From Methanosuratincolales archaeon (GTDB taxonomy: Archaea > Thermoproteota > Methanomethylicia > Methanomethylicales > Methanomethylicaceae): DNA of 49,318 nt. The position numbers and the translations under genes were made by a program. Each line of letters starts with the position of its first letter. The stretch's first letter is position 1. The stretch spans positions 1 through 49,318 of the forward strand of contig JACIVQ010000005.1 in NCBI GenBank assembly GCA_014361445.1, given 5' to 3'. Below are positions 18,903 to 27,765 of the stretch, piece after piece. The notes under the pieces were generated by a model. The model was not told the DNA's origin, searched no databases, and worked only from the letters and a program-made list of their open reading frames with translations.

Positions 18903-19607
18903 TCACCAGACTATCACGTAGCTCACAATCTTATCATCGTAAGTAGGAATTATGTAGCCATTTTGTGCCGCGTAAGACTCGCCGATCTTAAGTGTGACTA
19001 TGTCATCGTATTGTGGCTCAACGAAGACGAGCCCGCGGTTCGTTGTGTTGAAGCAGACCACTGCGTGGGCGCTATCCTTGAACTTTATGTAAACGAAGCC
19101 ACACCTGTAACCTGCCGCAAATGCGTTGTTCTTAACGTCGGCAGCGAAGTTGATGCAGGTGTAAGAGGGCGTGTATGGGTTGCGGTCGGTCTTGTCGTTA
19201 GCTAAGAATGATAGTAGTTCAAGGAAGGTCGGATCTCTGAGGGTGTAGCCAGTCCCAGCGCCGTCTAAAACCCCTTTCTGGTAGCCCTCGTTATAACCTA
19301 TTTCGTAGCCAAGCTCGTAGCCCGTCAGGTTCCCCTTGGTATATCCGTGCGAAAAGCCCAAACTATAGCCGCTCTCGTTGCCCAGTCCGTAACCGAATGA
19401 GCTCCCTTTTAGAAAGCCCGATTCAAAGCCGCTCGAATTTCCCAAAAGGTACCCCTCAGAGAACCCAAGGGAGTACCCCTTCTGGATCCCGCTCTCGTAA
19501 CCGTAGCTGTAGCCCACATAGCCCACAGCCAATAAACCCACAATTATTAACAGGATAGATACGACTTCTCCCACTCGCATATACAACACAAAGATCCTTC
19601 TCGTCAA
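18903..19607 (-). CDS. Membrane-anchored cysteine-peptidase-like protein with Gly-Tyr repeats
   Basis: An N-terminal helix (VSILLIIVGLLAVGYVGYS) anchors the 234-residue protein. Residues 30-120 are a run of about twelve four-to-eight-residue units of the form GYxxG/GFxxG. The C-terminal 110 residues form a globular domain with YTCINFAADVKNN, DSAHAVVCF and VFVEPQYDD, which give a Cys-His-Glu/Asp arrangement like a papain-fold/transglutaminase-like enzyme. The domain should face outside. Alternative: a catalytically dead binding domain. It is transcribed alone, divergent from the Rossmann-protein gene. Confidence 0.65.
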   Translation of the reverse strand: MTRRIFVLYMRVGEVVSILLIIVGLLAVGYVGYSYGYESGIQKGYSLGFSEGYLLGNSSGFESGFLKGSSFGYGLGNESGYSLGFSHGYTKGNLTGYELGYEIGYNEGYQKGVLDGAGTGYTLRDPTFLELLSFLANDKTDRNPYTPSYTCINFAADVKNNAFAAGYRCGFVYIKFKDSAHAVVCFNTTNRGLVFVEPQYDDIVTLKIGESYAAQNGYIIPTYDDKIVSYVIVW

Positions 19608-19745
19608 GAAGATAATAGAGTTATCTCTTTTGTTGTAAGACCATGAGTTAATGCCAATAGTCCTTTAGGAATTTTTGTCAGAACAGGAATGAAATAGAAA
19701 TTAAGGAAAGCCCATATTAAACATGGATTGAAGGGAGGACACTAA

Positions 19746-20474
19746 ATGGAATACAACTTTGCGCTTGTCCTCGGGGGCGGAAAGTTTGGGACTATTGCAT
19801 TAAAGGCCATGGTCAGGAAATGCAGGCGCGTCATAGTAGTAGACAAAGACCCAAACTGCCCTGCGAGCAAGGCTCTGCGCATGGTTTGCAGTGACCCTTC
19901 CAGGTGTGAGGTCGGGGCAAGGCTGGTTTTGGGAGACGCAGTCGCCTATGCGACAGAGATCATAAGGAGGGGCAACATTCCGGATATCTTCATACCTGCA
20001 ATCCCAGGTAATTCCATGGCTATGCTCTTCATGAGATGGTTATCAGAAATCGGTTTTTCCGTTGCCCCAGACTCCGAGGCGTTTGAGAAGGTTTCAGCCG
20101 AAATCCCAAAGGATGTTGTGCTCCTTGAAGATAAAAAATCCGGAACACTGGTATTATCCCAAGCCAAGGGTTTCACTTGTAATCCATGGTGCGACGAGCC
20201 TGAGGTTTGCCCTGTGACGGGCAAAAAAATTACATCCTTGCATTCAATCCTAGCGAATATCGGTTTTTGTGACCATAGGTCGATCTTCAGAAGCACCCTC
20301 ATTGATAGAGGTGTTGGGGCAGTAGATGGGAATGAGATATACAGCGAACTTATGAGGCTACCAAAGGGTATCGAAAATTACACGCTATGTGTGGGGACCG
20401 CCTGCAATTGCCACGGAATAATTACTTTCATGAAAGTGTTTAAAATATTAGGATTACAATCTAAAACCTTATGA
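19746..20474 (+). CDS. Rossmann-fold (TrkA-N-like) protein with cysteine-rich C-terminus
   Basis: The N-terminus (ALVLGGGKFGTIALKAMV, then RVIVVDKDPNCPASK) is a nucleotide-binding Rossmann fold similar to TrkA-N domains. The rest contains Cys clusters (TCNPWCDEPEVCPVTGK near 150-165 and LCVGTACNCHG near 225) that suggest metal or cluster binding. The start has GGGAGGAC nine bases upstream. A family of unknown function in archaea; enzymatic activity is not evident. Followed after 34 bases by the RNase HI gene on the same strand. Confidence 0.6.
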   Translation: MEYNFALVLGGGKFGTIALKAMVRKCRRVIVVDKDPNCPASKALRMVCSDPSRCEVGARLVLGDAVAYATEIIRRGNIPDIFIPAIPGNSMAMLFMRWLSEIGFSVAPDSEAFEKVSAEIPKDVVLLEDKKSGTLVLSQAKGFTCNPWCDEPEVCPVTGKKITSLHSILANIGFCDHRSIFRSTLIDRGVGAVDGNEIYSELMRLPKGIENYTLCVGTACNCHGIITFMKVFKILGLQSKTL

Positions 20475-20508
20475 TATCCTTAGCATATCTATTTTTGAGG
20501 TAAATCTA

Positions 20509-21123
20509 GTGGCTGGAGTTAGTACTGGATCCCTATATGCAAAATCTGTTATCGAACTTGAGAGAATTTTCGAGGCGTTGCTCTCAGTAAGAGCAATTTT
20601 TGGGAAAGATTTCAATAATAGAGAAAATGTGGGAATGAAAACTCAACCGAAAATAGAAGGACCGCGCGTTATTTTGATGTTTGACGGGCTTTGTGAGCCT
20701 TACAATCCAGGTGGCATCGCTACCTACGGTTTCGTGGTTTATCAGAATGGAATTAAAATATATGAGGAGGGCGGGTTTGTGGGTGCAGGAATCTTAGGGG
20801 ACGACGTCTCAAATAATGTGGCCGAGTACACAGCCCTAGTCAAAGGGATGGAGCACATTATAGACTCGGGCTACAGAGGTCATTTGATCGTGAAGGGCGA
20901 TAGCCAACTTGTGATGAGGCAGATGCGTGGGGATTATGCCGTGAGGGCGAGGCGGCTTATAAGGCTCCACGAGAGGGCAAAACAGCTTGTACAATATTTC
21001 GAGAGTGTTGCCTTTGAGTGGGTTCCCAGAGAAGAAAACGTCGATGCTGACAGGTTATGCAGGGTCGCATATGAAGATTTTATACGCAAGATTAAGAAGA
21101 TCAGTGAAAAATCTAAAATGTAA
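20509..21123 (+). CDS. Ribonuclease HI family protein
   Basis: The RNase H fold spans about residues 45-200, with the acidic catalytic residues Asp in MFDGLCEP, Glu in NVAEYTAL, Asp in KGDSQLVM and Asp in ENVDADRL, all present. It cleaves RNA in RNA-DNA hybrids. The GTG at 20509 follows GAGGT; an ATG at 20635 (MKTQPKIEGPR) would give a compact 162-residue enzyme and is also plausible because the first 42 residues match nothing obvious. Confidence 0.85.
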   Translation: MAGVSTGSLYAKSVIELERIFEALLSVRAIFGKDFNNRENVGMKTQPKIEGPRVILMFDGLCEPYNPGGIATYGFVVYQNGIKIYEEGGFVGAGILGDDVSNNVAEYTALVKGMEHIIDSGYRGHLIVKGDSQLVMRQMRGDYAVRARRLIRLHERAKQLVQYFESVAFEWVPREENVDADRLCRVAYEDFIRKIKKISEKSKM

Positions 21124-21213
21124 ATCGATAATTGGCTTAGGAATTATTTCTAAGCAGTTGAACGTTTGTTTGTTACAAATAAAATCTTAAATAAAAAAAG
21201 TTCTAGAGGAAAA

Positions 21214-21720
21214 ATGGGGAGACCTATGAAAAAAATAGTTGCATTATTTGGACTTTTCCTATTAGTGGTAGCTATAATCCCAGCGATCGCTGCCGATACT
21301 GGTAATGGGTTCGACGAATTTGGCTACAATTATAAGGCTAGGGTATTTGTCGGAAAGGCAGACGGGGTCGATAGGGTGCTAGACGGAAAAGTGTGGGGAG
21401 ACCCAACATATGCCAACGACTGGTTGGTGATGAAGTGGAGCAAGGCTTGGGACGACGCAAGGTTCCATGGTGCGCCATGGACGCCTGACGCATGGTGCAC
21501 CAACGAGTGGAACGGGGATGTCCCCGGTGGCTCAGGAGAGGTCTGGCACTACAAGATAATATGGGTAGGTCCAGAACTAGAGAACAGCCCATATTGGCGG
21601 GAGGGCGGGTACCCCATCTGGTGTCAGTTTGAGGTCATAATGGACCACGGAACAACAGTAGATGGAGAAGAGATCTGGTTCGCCCACGCTTTGCCTGCGG
21701 GTCTCGGTAGCAAGTATTAG
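21214..21720 (+). CDS. Secreted aromatic-rich protein of unknown function
   Basis: The mature part follows a signal peptide (MKKIVALFGLFLLVVAIIPAIAA) after ATG 21214 or 21226; GAGGAAAAATGGGG provides a ribosome site. The roughly 140 secreted residues are rich in Trp, Tyr and Gly (FDEFGYNYKARVFVGKADG, NDWLVMKWSKAWD) and carry two cysteines. Similar secreted families occur widely in mesophilic archaea and some bacteria, without known function. Stand-alone gene. Confidence 0.65.
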   Translation: MGRPMKKIVALFGLFLLVVAIIPAIAADTGNGFDEFGYNYKARVFVGKADGVDRVLDGKVWGDPTYANDWLVMKWSKAWDDARFHGAPWTPDAWCTNEWNGDVPGGSGEVWHYKIIWVGPELENSPYWREGGYPIWCQFEVIMDHGTTVDGEEIWFAHALPAGLGSKY

Positions 21721-22159
21721 TGATTGAGTCAAACTGTCGCTCATCTTTTTTATTTATTTTTTAGTCCATGACGTGTTCTATTTTTTTAGAACGAAAGTTC
21801 CAATACCGGACCTATTACGCTCTTTTTTAGCGCCTCTGCCATACGGCTCACTGTTAAGTGGGCGTCTGCCGATAAAAGCCTTTGCACCCGCCTTTTGGTC
21901 TTTAAAGACAGGAGCGGAATTGGAGGGTTTGCTGGAGGTTGTGAGCTACCCATGCCTAAAGTCTGCAGGCTTCCTGCTTCAATGATGGAGCTTGCTGGTA
22001 TATGAATCAGCAGGGGCTCCGCCTCAGCAAGCGGATCATCCCCTTCATAACCAAGACCTAAAATGGCGAGTTATTCATTTTTTATGTTCTTGGTTTTATT
22101 AATTAAAAATAATCGCTTGGTTTTATCGAACACCCCACAGGCTCCTGCCGTAGAGTCAA
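21721..22159. other. Gap holding an IS605-type right end and hairpins
   Basis: No gene is visible in these 440 bases. The part before 21940 has only short open stretches; the part after it holds the transposon end listed separately and a GCTTGCTG...CAGCAAGC inverted repeat between about 22010 and 22046. Confidence 0.4.
21941..22050 (-). mobile_element. Partial IS605-like right end (copy E)
   Basis: On the minus strand this ends with GAAGCCTGCAGACTTTAGGC, ATGGGTAGCTCAC, the same hairpin-plus-GCTCAC end as the 250-bp elements, but the inner sequence differs and forms its own stem (GCTTGCTG with CAGCAAGC). It is probably the end of a related but distinct element whose body is lost. Confidence 0.55.
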
Positions 22160-24627
22160 TTAGTGGGTATCATCGAGCCTTTTTTGGCTGCGGGGCTGGG
22201 GGACCCTTATGGTGAACTTTGCGCCCTTCCCCACTTCGGACTCGACCAAAAGGGGCCCGCCGTGGACCTCTGCGATCCTTTGGACCACCTTAAGCCCCCG
22301 CCCCATCCCCTTCGACTTGGTTGTGTAGAAGGGCTCGAAGATTTTGTCTATCTCTTATTTGCTCAGACCGCGCCCAGTGTCCTCCACCGAGAACAGCATG
22401 AAGCCTTCGTCGACCTTTGCCGACAGGGTCAGCGTCCCGCCGTTGGGCATAGCTTGGACCGCGTTGAAGATCAGGTTCACCAGCGCCCTGGCGATGAGCC
22501 GGGCGTCCACTTCGACCTCGGCCTCGGCTTCAGCCCCGCTCCACTCTCGACGTCCTTCACCACTTTGATGTTTCCAGGCACCTCCACCATGGAGAGAGTC
22601 TCATCTATTACCCCCGCGAGTCTTGTCCGCATCGGCTCGGCTTTCATCGGTCTCACTAGGTTCTGCAGATCCGAGACGATCTTGTTCATGTACTTCACGG
22701 CGCGTTCTATCCGGCGGATGCGTTTCTCCACTGGTGCCCCCTTCTTCAGGTTATCCCTGAGCAGGTATGTTGAATACACTACGGTCTGGAGGGGGTTGCG
22801 GAGGTCGTGCCCTACCATTAGGGCGGTCTCGCCTATCGCCGCCAGCCGCTCCTTCTCCAAGAGCGCTTTCGTCTTCTCCTCGACCATCCTCTCCAAATTT
22901 GCAGAGTATTTTTCTAGTTCAATTATTTTCTCTTCCAGTCTCCTCTCGAGCTCCTTCCTCTCGGTTATATCGATGGCCAGCTCGAACCTGACGGACCTCC
23001 CGTCCGGCCACTTTATCAGCCTATCGGTTAAGGCGTAGTGCCTCTTCAGCACCGGGTTGTAGTAGTCCCACCTGCAGACACCCTGCCTCAGCAGTATCTC
23101 GTTGGTGCAGAAACTGCAAGGCGCGTCCAGCCCCTGGAACTCGCGGTAGCACTTCCCGCCCACGGGGTCCCTCCCCAACAGATCGCGGAGGTACTTGTTG
23201 GCATAGAGCACCTCGTAAGTCTCAATATCTGTGACGTATATCGGCTCCTCAATACTCTCAAAGATCGCCACCACCTCATCGAACTCCTTCTTGGCCTTCT
23301 CCTCCAACAGGAAGCGTTGGATCGTGAGGGCGAAGTACCTCCCGACCTCCGAGGCCAGCTCCAAGTCTTCAGCTGTGTTCCCCCTCTTTATTGGCGACCA
23401 CGATCATGCCCATGAGCCTGTTATTCAGGACGGCGATGAACCTCTTTATCTCAATGTGGTTTGGGGGCATGGGCGGCGTCTGGGGAGGTGGTGGCGAGTT
23501 ACTGCAGACCGGCCTGAGGGTGTTCAGCACCCCGCTGAATATTTCGGGTACCTTCCCTGCTGGTCGGGCTTCAGCTCCATTATCTTCTTTAGCTCGCCCT
23601 CTGCGAGGCGGTAGAGTTCAAAGCCCCACCCTCTGAGTCTGCTACGCCCACCACGCTGTGCTTGGAACCGGTTACGTCCATGGCCTCTTCCAGGATGGTC
23701 CTCAACAGGTCGCCCACGGTTGTGCCTGGTGAGATGAGCGGCTCGTAAAGCCTTCTGACGATCCTGGCTTTTTTGAGTTCGAACTCAGCTTATGCATCTT
23801 CACCTTGTCGGTTATGTCCATTCCTATGGAGAGGATGGCGACGCTTTTGCCGTCGGCGCCCCTTATCGGCTTGTTGGACCAGTGTATCCAGACCCTCGTC
23901 CCGTCCTTCTTAACGTTCTCATTTATGTGGGAGACATACTTCTCCTCGTTTTTGAAGATCTCCTTGACGAGGTTGCTCAGGTCCCTTCCCGTGCTTTCGG
24001 TCCTGGGCACGAAGGTCTCGTAGGCTGAGCCCCCCACAACCTCCTCCTCTGAGAAGCCGAAGAACTGCAGCCCGTACTTGTTCATCCAGAGCACTCTCCC
24101 CTCGGAGTCCCACTTGAATATTATCGACTTCGCGAGGTCGTCGAGCTCTTCGTACTTGACCTCAGACTCCCTGAGCGCTTCCGTGTGCTCGTCCACGAGC
24201 AGTTCAAGCAACTTGCCCTTCTCCCTCGCCTCCCTCGCCAAAGCCTCAAGCCTCGAAAGTATTTTGTTTATTGAGTTTGCGAGACCAACGACCTCCTTTC
24301 CGCCTGAGACGCTGATCCTCTGAGATCGCCAGTGGAGGTCATTTCGGCGAAGAACCTTTCGATCTCTCCCAGCGGCGAGAACGCCACCCTATTGACGAAT
24401 ATCGCGTAGAGGACAGAGAGCAGGGTCAAGGAGACGAGGATTGCCACGGTGTACCAAAAGAGGATGCCGCCGTCAATTACCCCCATGCTTGCAAGGTAGA
24501 AGAGGGGCGCTAATAAGGCTATTATTATAGTGATGAGGGTTAGGGCAAATCCTAAGATGAGTTTTATTTTTAATGAGAGCAACATGCTTTTTCTCCTTCT
24601 AATAGGGATGCGGAATTTATTCGACAT
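22160..24627 (-). pseudogene. Decayed membrane sensor histidine kinase (TM-HAMP-PAS-GAF-PAS-HisKA-HATPase)
   Basis: Parts of one kinase lie in order in different frames. At 24627-24300 two membrane helices (LILGFALTLITIIIALL; WYTVAILVSLTLLSVLYAIF) and a HAMP start. At 24241-23780 a PAS domain (GRVLWMNKYGLQFFGF). A frame-broken stretch at 23780-23370 looks like a GAF domain. At 23364-22480 a second PAS and a HisKA with GHDLRNPLQTVVYS. From 22480 to 22160, in another frame, the HATPase with FNAVQAMPNGG and FEPFYTTKSKGMGRG. A TAA sits between DTGRGLSK and EIDKIF. Several frameshifts plus this stop show decay, unless assembly errors explain it. Confidence 0.85.
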
Positions 24628-24884
24628 TAATGCTCAACCAACATTTTTCAAAATAATAAATAATATAACAGCTCGCGCAGATTTTCACGCGCACCAGCAG
24701 CGGTAATGGCTGCTAGGGCGGAGCAAAGGGGATTGAGCTTTGACGGAGGGCATGATGGGTTTCCAGGTCGAAGGTACGAGGAACCCGCAGCCGCGGAGGG
24801 CGCCAAGGGGATACCTCCAAAACTCTTTAATAGTATTAAAACTTGTTTTGATACGCTATAACCAGCCGAAGAGAATTAGAATGG
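24628..24884. other. GC-rich, hairpin-rich intergenic stretch
   Basis: Between about 24670 and 24820 the sequence is much more GC-rich than its edges and shows stems such as AGCAGC...GCTGCT and GGGTTTCC...GGAACCC. It matches no RNA family I can recognise and has no good reading frame. It could be a structured RNA or leader of the receiver gene; a TATA-like CTTTAATAGTATT lies near 24826. Confidence 0.3.
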
Positions 24885-25490
24885 ATGGATATTGATATGA
24901 AAATGGGAAAGACAGAGCACCGCCTGCTGACACACCAGACCGACCCTCCAACTAAAACCTCGGATGACAGGCGCGATAGCGAAAATCCCCGCGCCAGGGT
25001 GCTCGTGGTGGAGGCGGACCGCGGGGCGGCCGCGGACTTGAGCAACGCCATCGGCGCGGCGGGCTACGCGGTGGACGTCGTCGGGAGCGGGGCGGAGGCC
25101 ATCAGGCTGTCGCGGAGGCGCGTGTACTGGGTGGCGTTCGTCAGCGCGAGCCTGCCGGACATGGGGGGGATGGAGGTTATAAGGAGGCTGAAGAGGAGGG
25201 AGCCGAGGACGAGGAGTATAATTATGGCGGAGTCGCCGGGGGACGCGGCCAGGGCGCTCGACCTAGGGGCGGACTCCTACATGATCAAGCCAGCCGACGG
25301 AAGGCTGGCCGTTGCGCTCGTGAGGAGGCTGAGGGCGGAGAGGCTGAGGGAGGTGTTTGCGCTAGAGGAGAGGATGAGCAGGTACATAAAGGACAGGCTG
25401 GCCGAGCTGGGCCATGAAGAGGAAGACGAAGTGGAAGAAACAGAAGATGAAGATGAAGGTAAAGACAAAGACGAAGACCACGCGGGTTAG
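24885..25490 (+). CDS. Receiver-domain (CheY-like) protein lacking the phospho-acceptor Asp
   Basis: Residues 35-150 form a receiver domain: VLVVEADRG supplies the acidic pair, SLPDMGGMEVIRRLK follows beta-3, and YMIKPAD supplies the conserved Lys. The position where the phospho-Asp should stand (before xSLPDMGG) is Ser (FVSASLPDM), and the Thr/Ser switch segment reads IIMAESP. The protein ends in a helical stretch and an acidic tail of alternating Glu/Asp dipeptides (EDEGKDKDED). No DNA-binding output domain is present. It lies next to the decayed kinase, so the pair looks like a collapsed two-component system. Confidence 0.8.
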   Translation: MDIDMKMGKTEHRLLTHQTDPPTKTSDDRRDSENPRARVLVVEADRGAAADLSNAIGAAGYAVDVVGSGAEAIRLSRRRVYWVAFVSASLPDMGGMEVIRRLKRREPRTRSIIMAESPGDAARALDLGADSYMIKPADGRLAVALVRRLRAERLREVFALEERMSRYIKDRLAELGHEEEDEVEETEDEDEGKDKDEDHAG

Positions 25491-25993
25491 CCAGCTCTGA
25501 ATGCAGCTTTTTTGGCAAAATGGTCCAAGAGCCAAACGACCCCGCGGCTGCCAAATCACCATGAATTAGTCAAAAAACTTAAATTACCATGCTGTTATAG
25601 TATCAAGAACCTCATGATTGGCACGCCGACACCGGATGCCGGATGTAGGCAAATCGAGAGAGGAAGGGAAAGAGAAAGAGAATGGAAAGAATGGAAAGAA
25701 AGGAAGAGTAAAGGCGAAGGGAAAGGGAAAAAGAAAAGGAGAGAGGAAGAAGCAGGAACAAATCATGGTGGGATCGAAAGGTGGTCTTCTTGGCCTCTTT
25801 GGGGGCAATTTTTACCTTCACTTTTACTTTTACTTTCGCCCAAACCTCTCTCCTCAAAATGGTCATACTTTCCCCAGTAATGGACATAATGCCCTGCGGA
25901 AAGGCCGTGCGGGAACCAATTTTAGCCAGTGCGGGTGCGGTAGAATTGGGGGGGCGGAAAGAGGGGGAAAGATTCGGCGGAGGGATGAGGTAA
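25491..25993. other. Low-complexity purine-rich gap with no convincing gene
   Basis: From about 25652 to 25760 the plus strand is nearly all purine (GAGAGAGGAAGGGAAAGAGA and similar). It is followed by CTTTTACTTTTACTTTCGCC, a 6-base-periodic pyrimidine stretch. Overlapping open frames on both strands (25512-26046) are explained by this composition; none shows a domain, and I do not call them genes. Confidence 0.5.
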
Positions 25994-27751
25994 GTGGCAT
26001 TGAGCATGAGAAGGGGTGGAATGAAGGGAAAGGAGGGGCTCCATAATGGATGGGATATGGGCACGGGTAGTAATAACGGCAGGAATGGCGCTGACATTGT
26101 TGTTGGTGCTGACACTGTTACCAGCACCGGGACCAGCAACGCCGCAGCTAAAAACAGCGGCGTTTATACGGACACGGGCTACAACACGGGCGGCCACCTC
26201 TGCTACGCCGCCTCAGTGCCGAGGTGCGATTGCGGGGCGGAGTGCACGGTGAGCAACGGCGCCTGGGTCTGCCCCGCGTGCGGGCTCGTCCAGGAAGAGC
26301 CCGTCCTCTCCGTTCCAACGCTCTCGTCCGAACATTCAGCCCCCATCGAGAACACCGCCAAGACCCCCTCGGGGGCGACGTCTGCAAAGATCATGTTCCT
26401 AAGTCACAAGGTATGTGCCGCCGCCCGCCTCCCCCAGTCCGCCGCGTTGGAGATCGCGAGGACCGCGGCGCGCACCCCGCGCCCGCCCAAAGCCAACATG
26501 ATGCTCCACGTGCTCGCGGCCGCCATCCGCGTCACGAACTCCATGGGAGGGAAGTACGTCAGGACCACGGAGGAGTGGAAGCACATTATAGAGAAGATCG
26601 AGCTCCTCAGGACCGGGAGGGCGGGGCAGAATGGGGTAAGGCCCATCTCATACTGGGACGTGCTGAACTACATCAAGAGCGCATACGGACCCCGCGCGAA
26701 GGCGGCGTGGCCCAAGGCAAAGCCTAAACTTGAACTTGAATCTGATTTTGAATCTGAGCCTAAATCTGAGGACGAACTTGAGCCCGAGGTCGAGGTCGGG
26801 GTGAGGGGCGGAGCGGAGCTTGAAATAAGAGTCATACTCGAAGACGCGGGCGAGGACGCACCCAACGGCGGGCAGTCCCACTACTGGGAGCGCCTCAGAG
26901 CCCTCTCCTTTGACCCGAGGGCGGTTGCGCGCGCCTCTTACATCCTCCCGCGCCCGAAGACGCTGAACCAGGCCATCGCCGCCCTCCTCCTGGTCGGGGG
27001 AAGACCGCCGGAGGGACTCTTAGCTGAGGCCAGCCCGGACGCGGTGAAGAAGGCAATGAAGGGCCTGCCCGAGGAGCGGCCGAGCGCGAAGAGGCTGGAG
27101 ACGCTCCGAACGCTCGCCTCCATCTCTGAGAGCCTGGGGATGCCGCCGGGCGTGGAGAGGGAGGCGATAGGGCTGCTCTCGAGGTCGGGTGCACTCGGGA
27201 AGACCGCGGCCGCGGCGGCGCTCTACGTTGCCGCGGAGGGTAAGGAGTACAGGCTCCGCCAGGAGTGGGAACTCGCGCTCAGGCGCGCCGGGATAAGGAT
27301 GCCCCTCTACGATTTATTGGACTGCGCCAAGAAGAAGACGCGCCTCTTCAAGCCGAACGGCGCCAGCGCTGGCTGCCAGGTTTGCCTGCTGCGCCTCCAG
27401 AACGGCGCCAGGGCCAGAGAGGTCGAGAAGATCGTTGCCAGGCTCGGGGAGATCCTCGGGCTGAGGGAAGGGCAGATCAGGCACGCCGTCAGGTTCCTCG
27501 GGGAGGCCGTAAACGCGGGGAGGCTCCCGTCCACGCCACTAATAACGGCGCTGGCGTCCCTGACCGCCCTCGACTTCATCAGGGTCACGGACCCAGAGGT
27601 GAAGAAGCGCCTCGCGGACGCGGGCGTGAGGATAGGGCACAAGAGGCCGACGGACATACGCGCCAAGTGGGTGGAGCGGGCCGCGCTCGAACTGAAGGAC
27701 GGCTTTATAAAGAACTACGGGCTCGGCTGGGTGCGCGGCGAAGCTTATTAG
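25994..27751 (+). CDS. Large divergent TFB (TFIIB)-like protein with zinc ribbon and cyclin-like repeats
   Basis: A zinc ribbon (CDCGAECTVSNGAWVCPACG, about residues 77-96) leads into helical repeats that recall the TFB cyclin fold: KVCAAARLPQSAALEIARTA near 130, ASISESLGMPPGVEREAIGL near 375 and EILGLREGQIRHAVRFLGEA near 495. At 585 residues it is almost twice the usual TFB length (about 300) and has an acidic dipeptide tract (PKLELESDFESEPKSEDELE) near 240. The first 70 residues are low-complexity Gly/Ser/Thr. Start is uncertain: GTG 25994, ATG 26006 or ATG 26024, the last after AAGGGGTGG. Role: likely a promoter-binding or regulatory TFB variant, possibly element-encoded. Confidence 0.6.
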   Translation: MALSMRRGGMKGKEGLHNGWDMGTGSNNGRNGADIVVGADTVTSTGTSNAAAKNSGVYTDTGYNTGGHLCYAASVPRCDCGAECTVSNGAWVCPACGLVQEEPVLSVPTLSSEHSAPIENTAKTPSGATSAKIMFLSHKVCAAARLPQSAALEIARTAARTPRPPKANMMLHVLAAAIRVTNSMGGKYVRTTEEWKHIIEKIELLRTGRAGQNGVRPISYWDVLNYIKSAYGPRAKAAWPKAKPKLELESDFESEPKSEDELEPEVEVGVRGGAELEIRVILEDAGEDAPNGGQSHYWERLRALSFDPRAVARASYILPRPKTLNQAIAALLLVGGRPPEGLLAEASPDAVKKAMKGLPEERPSAKRLETLRTLASISESLGMPPGVEREAIGLLSRSGALGKTAAAAALYVAAEGKEYRLRQEWELALRRAGIRMPLYDLLDCAKKKTRLFKPNGASAGCQVCLLRLQNGARAREVEKIVARLGEILGLREGQIRHAVRFLGEAVNAGRLPSTPLITALASLTALDFIRVTDPEVKKRLADAGVRIGHKRPTDIRAKWVERAALELKDGFIKNYGLGWVRGEAY

Positions 27752-27765
27752 CCAAGGTGGGGGCA

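Noticed and set aside
22163-23038. 291-aa plus-strand ORF
   Set aside because: Reverse complement of the histidine kinase remnant; the kinase motifs read on the minus strand.
24690-24720. CAGCAGCGGTAATGGCTGC resembling the 16S rRNA 530 region
   Set aside because: Similarity is limited to about a dozen bases; flanking sequence does not continue as rRNA.
25512-26197. Several overlapping ORFs on both strands
   Set aside because: They follow the purine/pyrimidine-rich tract, have no domain, and overlap one another; composition alone explains the lack of stops.
27265-27750. First part of the 283-aa ORF overlapping the TFB-like gene
   Set aside because: Low-complexity Arg/Gly-rich translation in the second frame of a GC-rich gene; only the part after 27766 is plausible.
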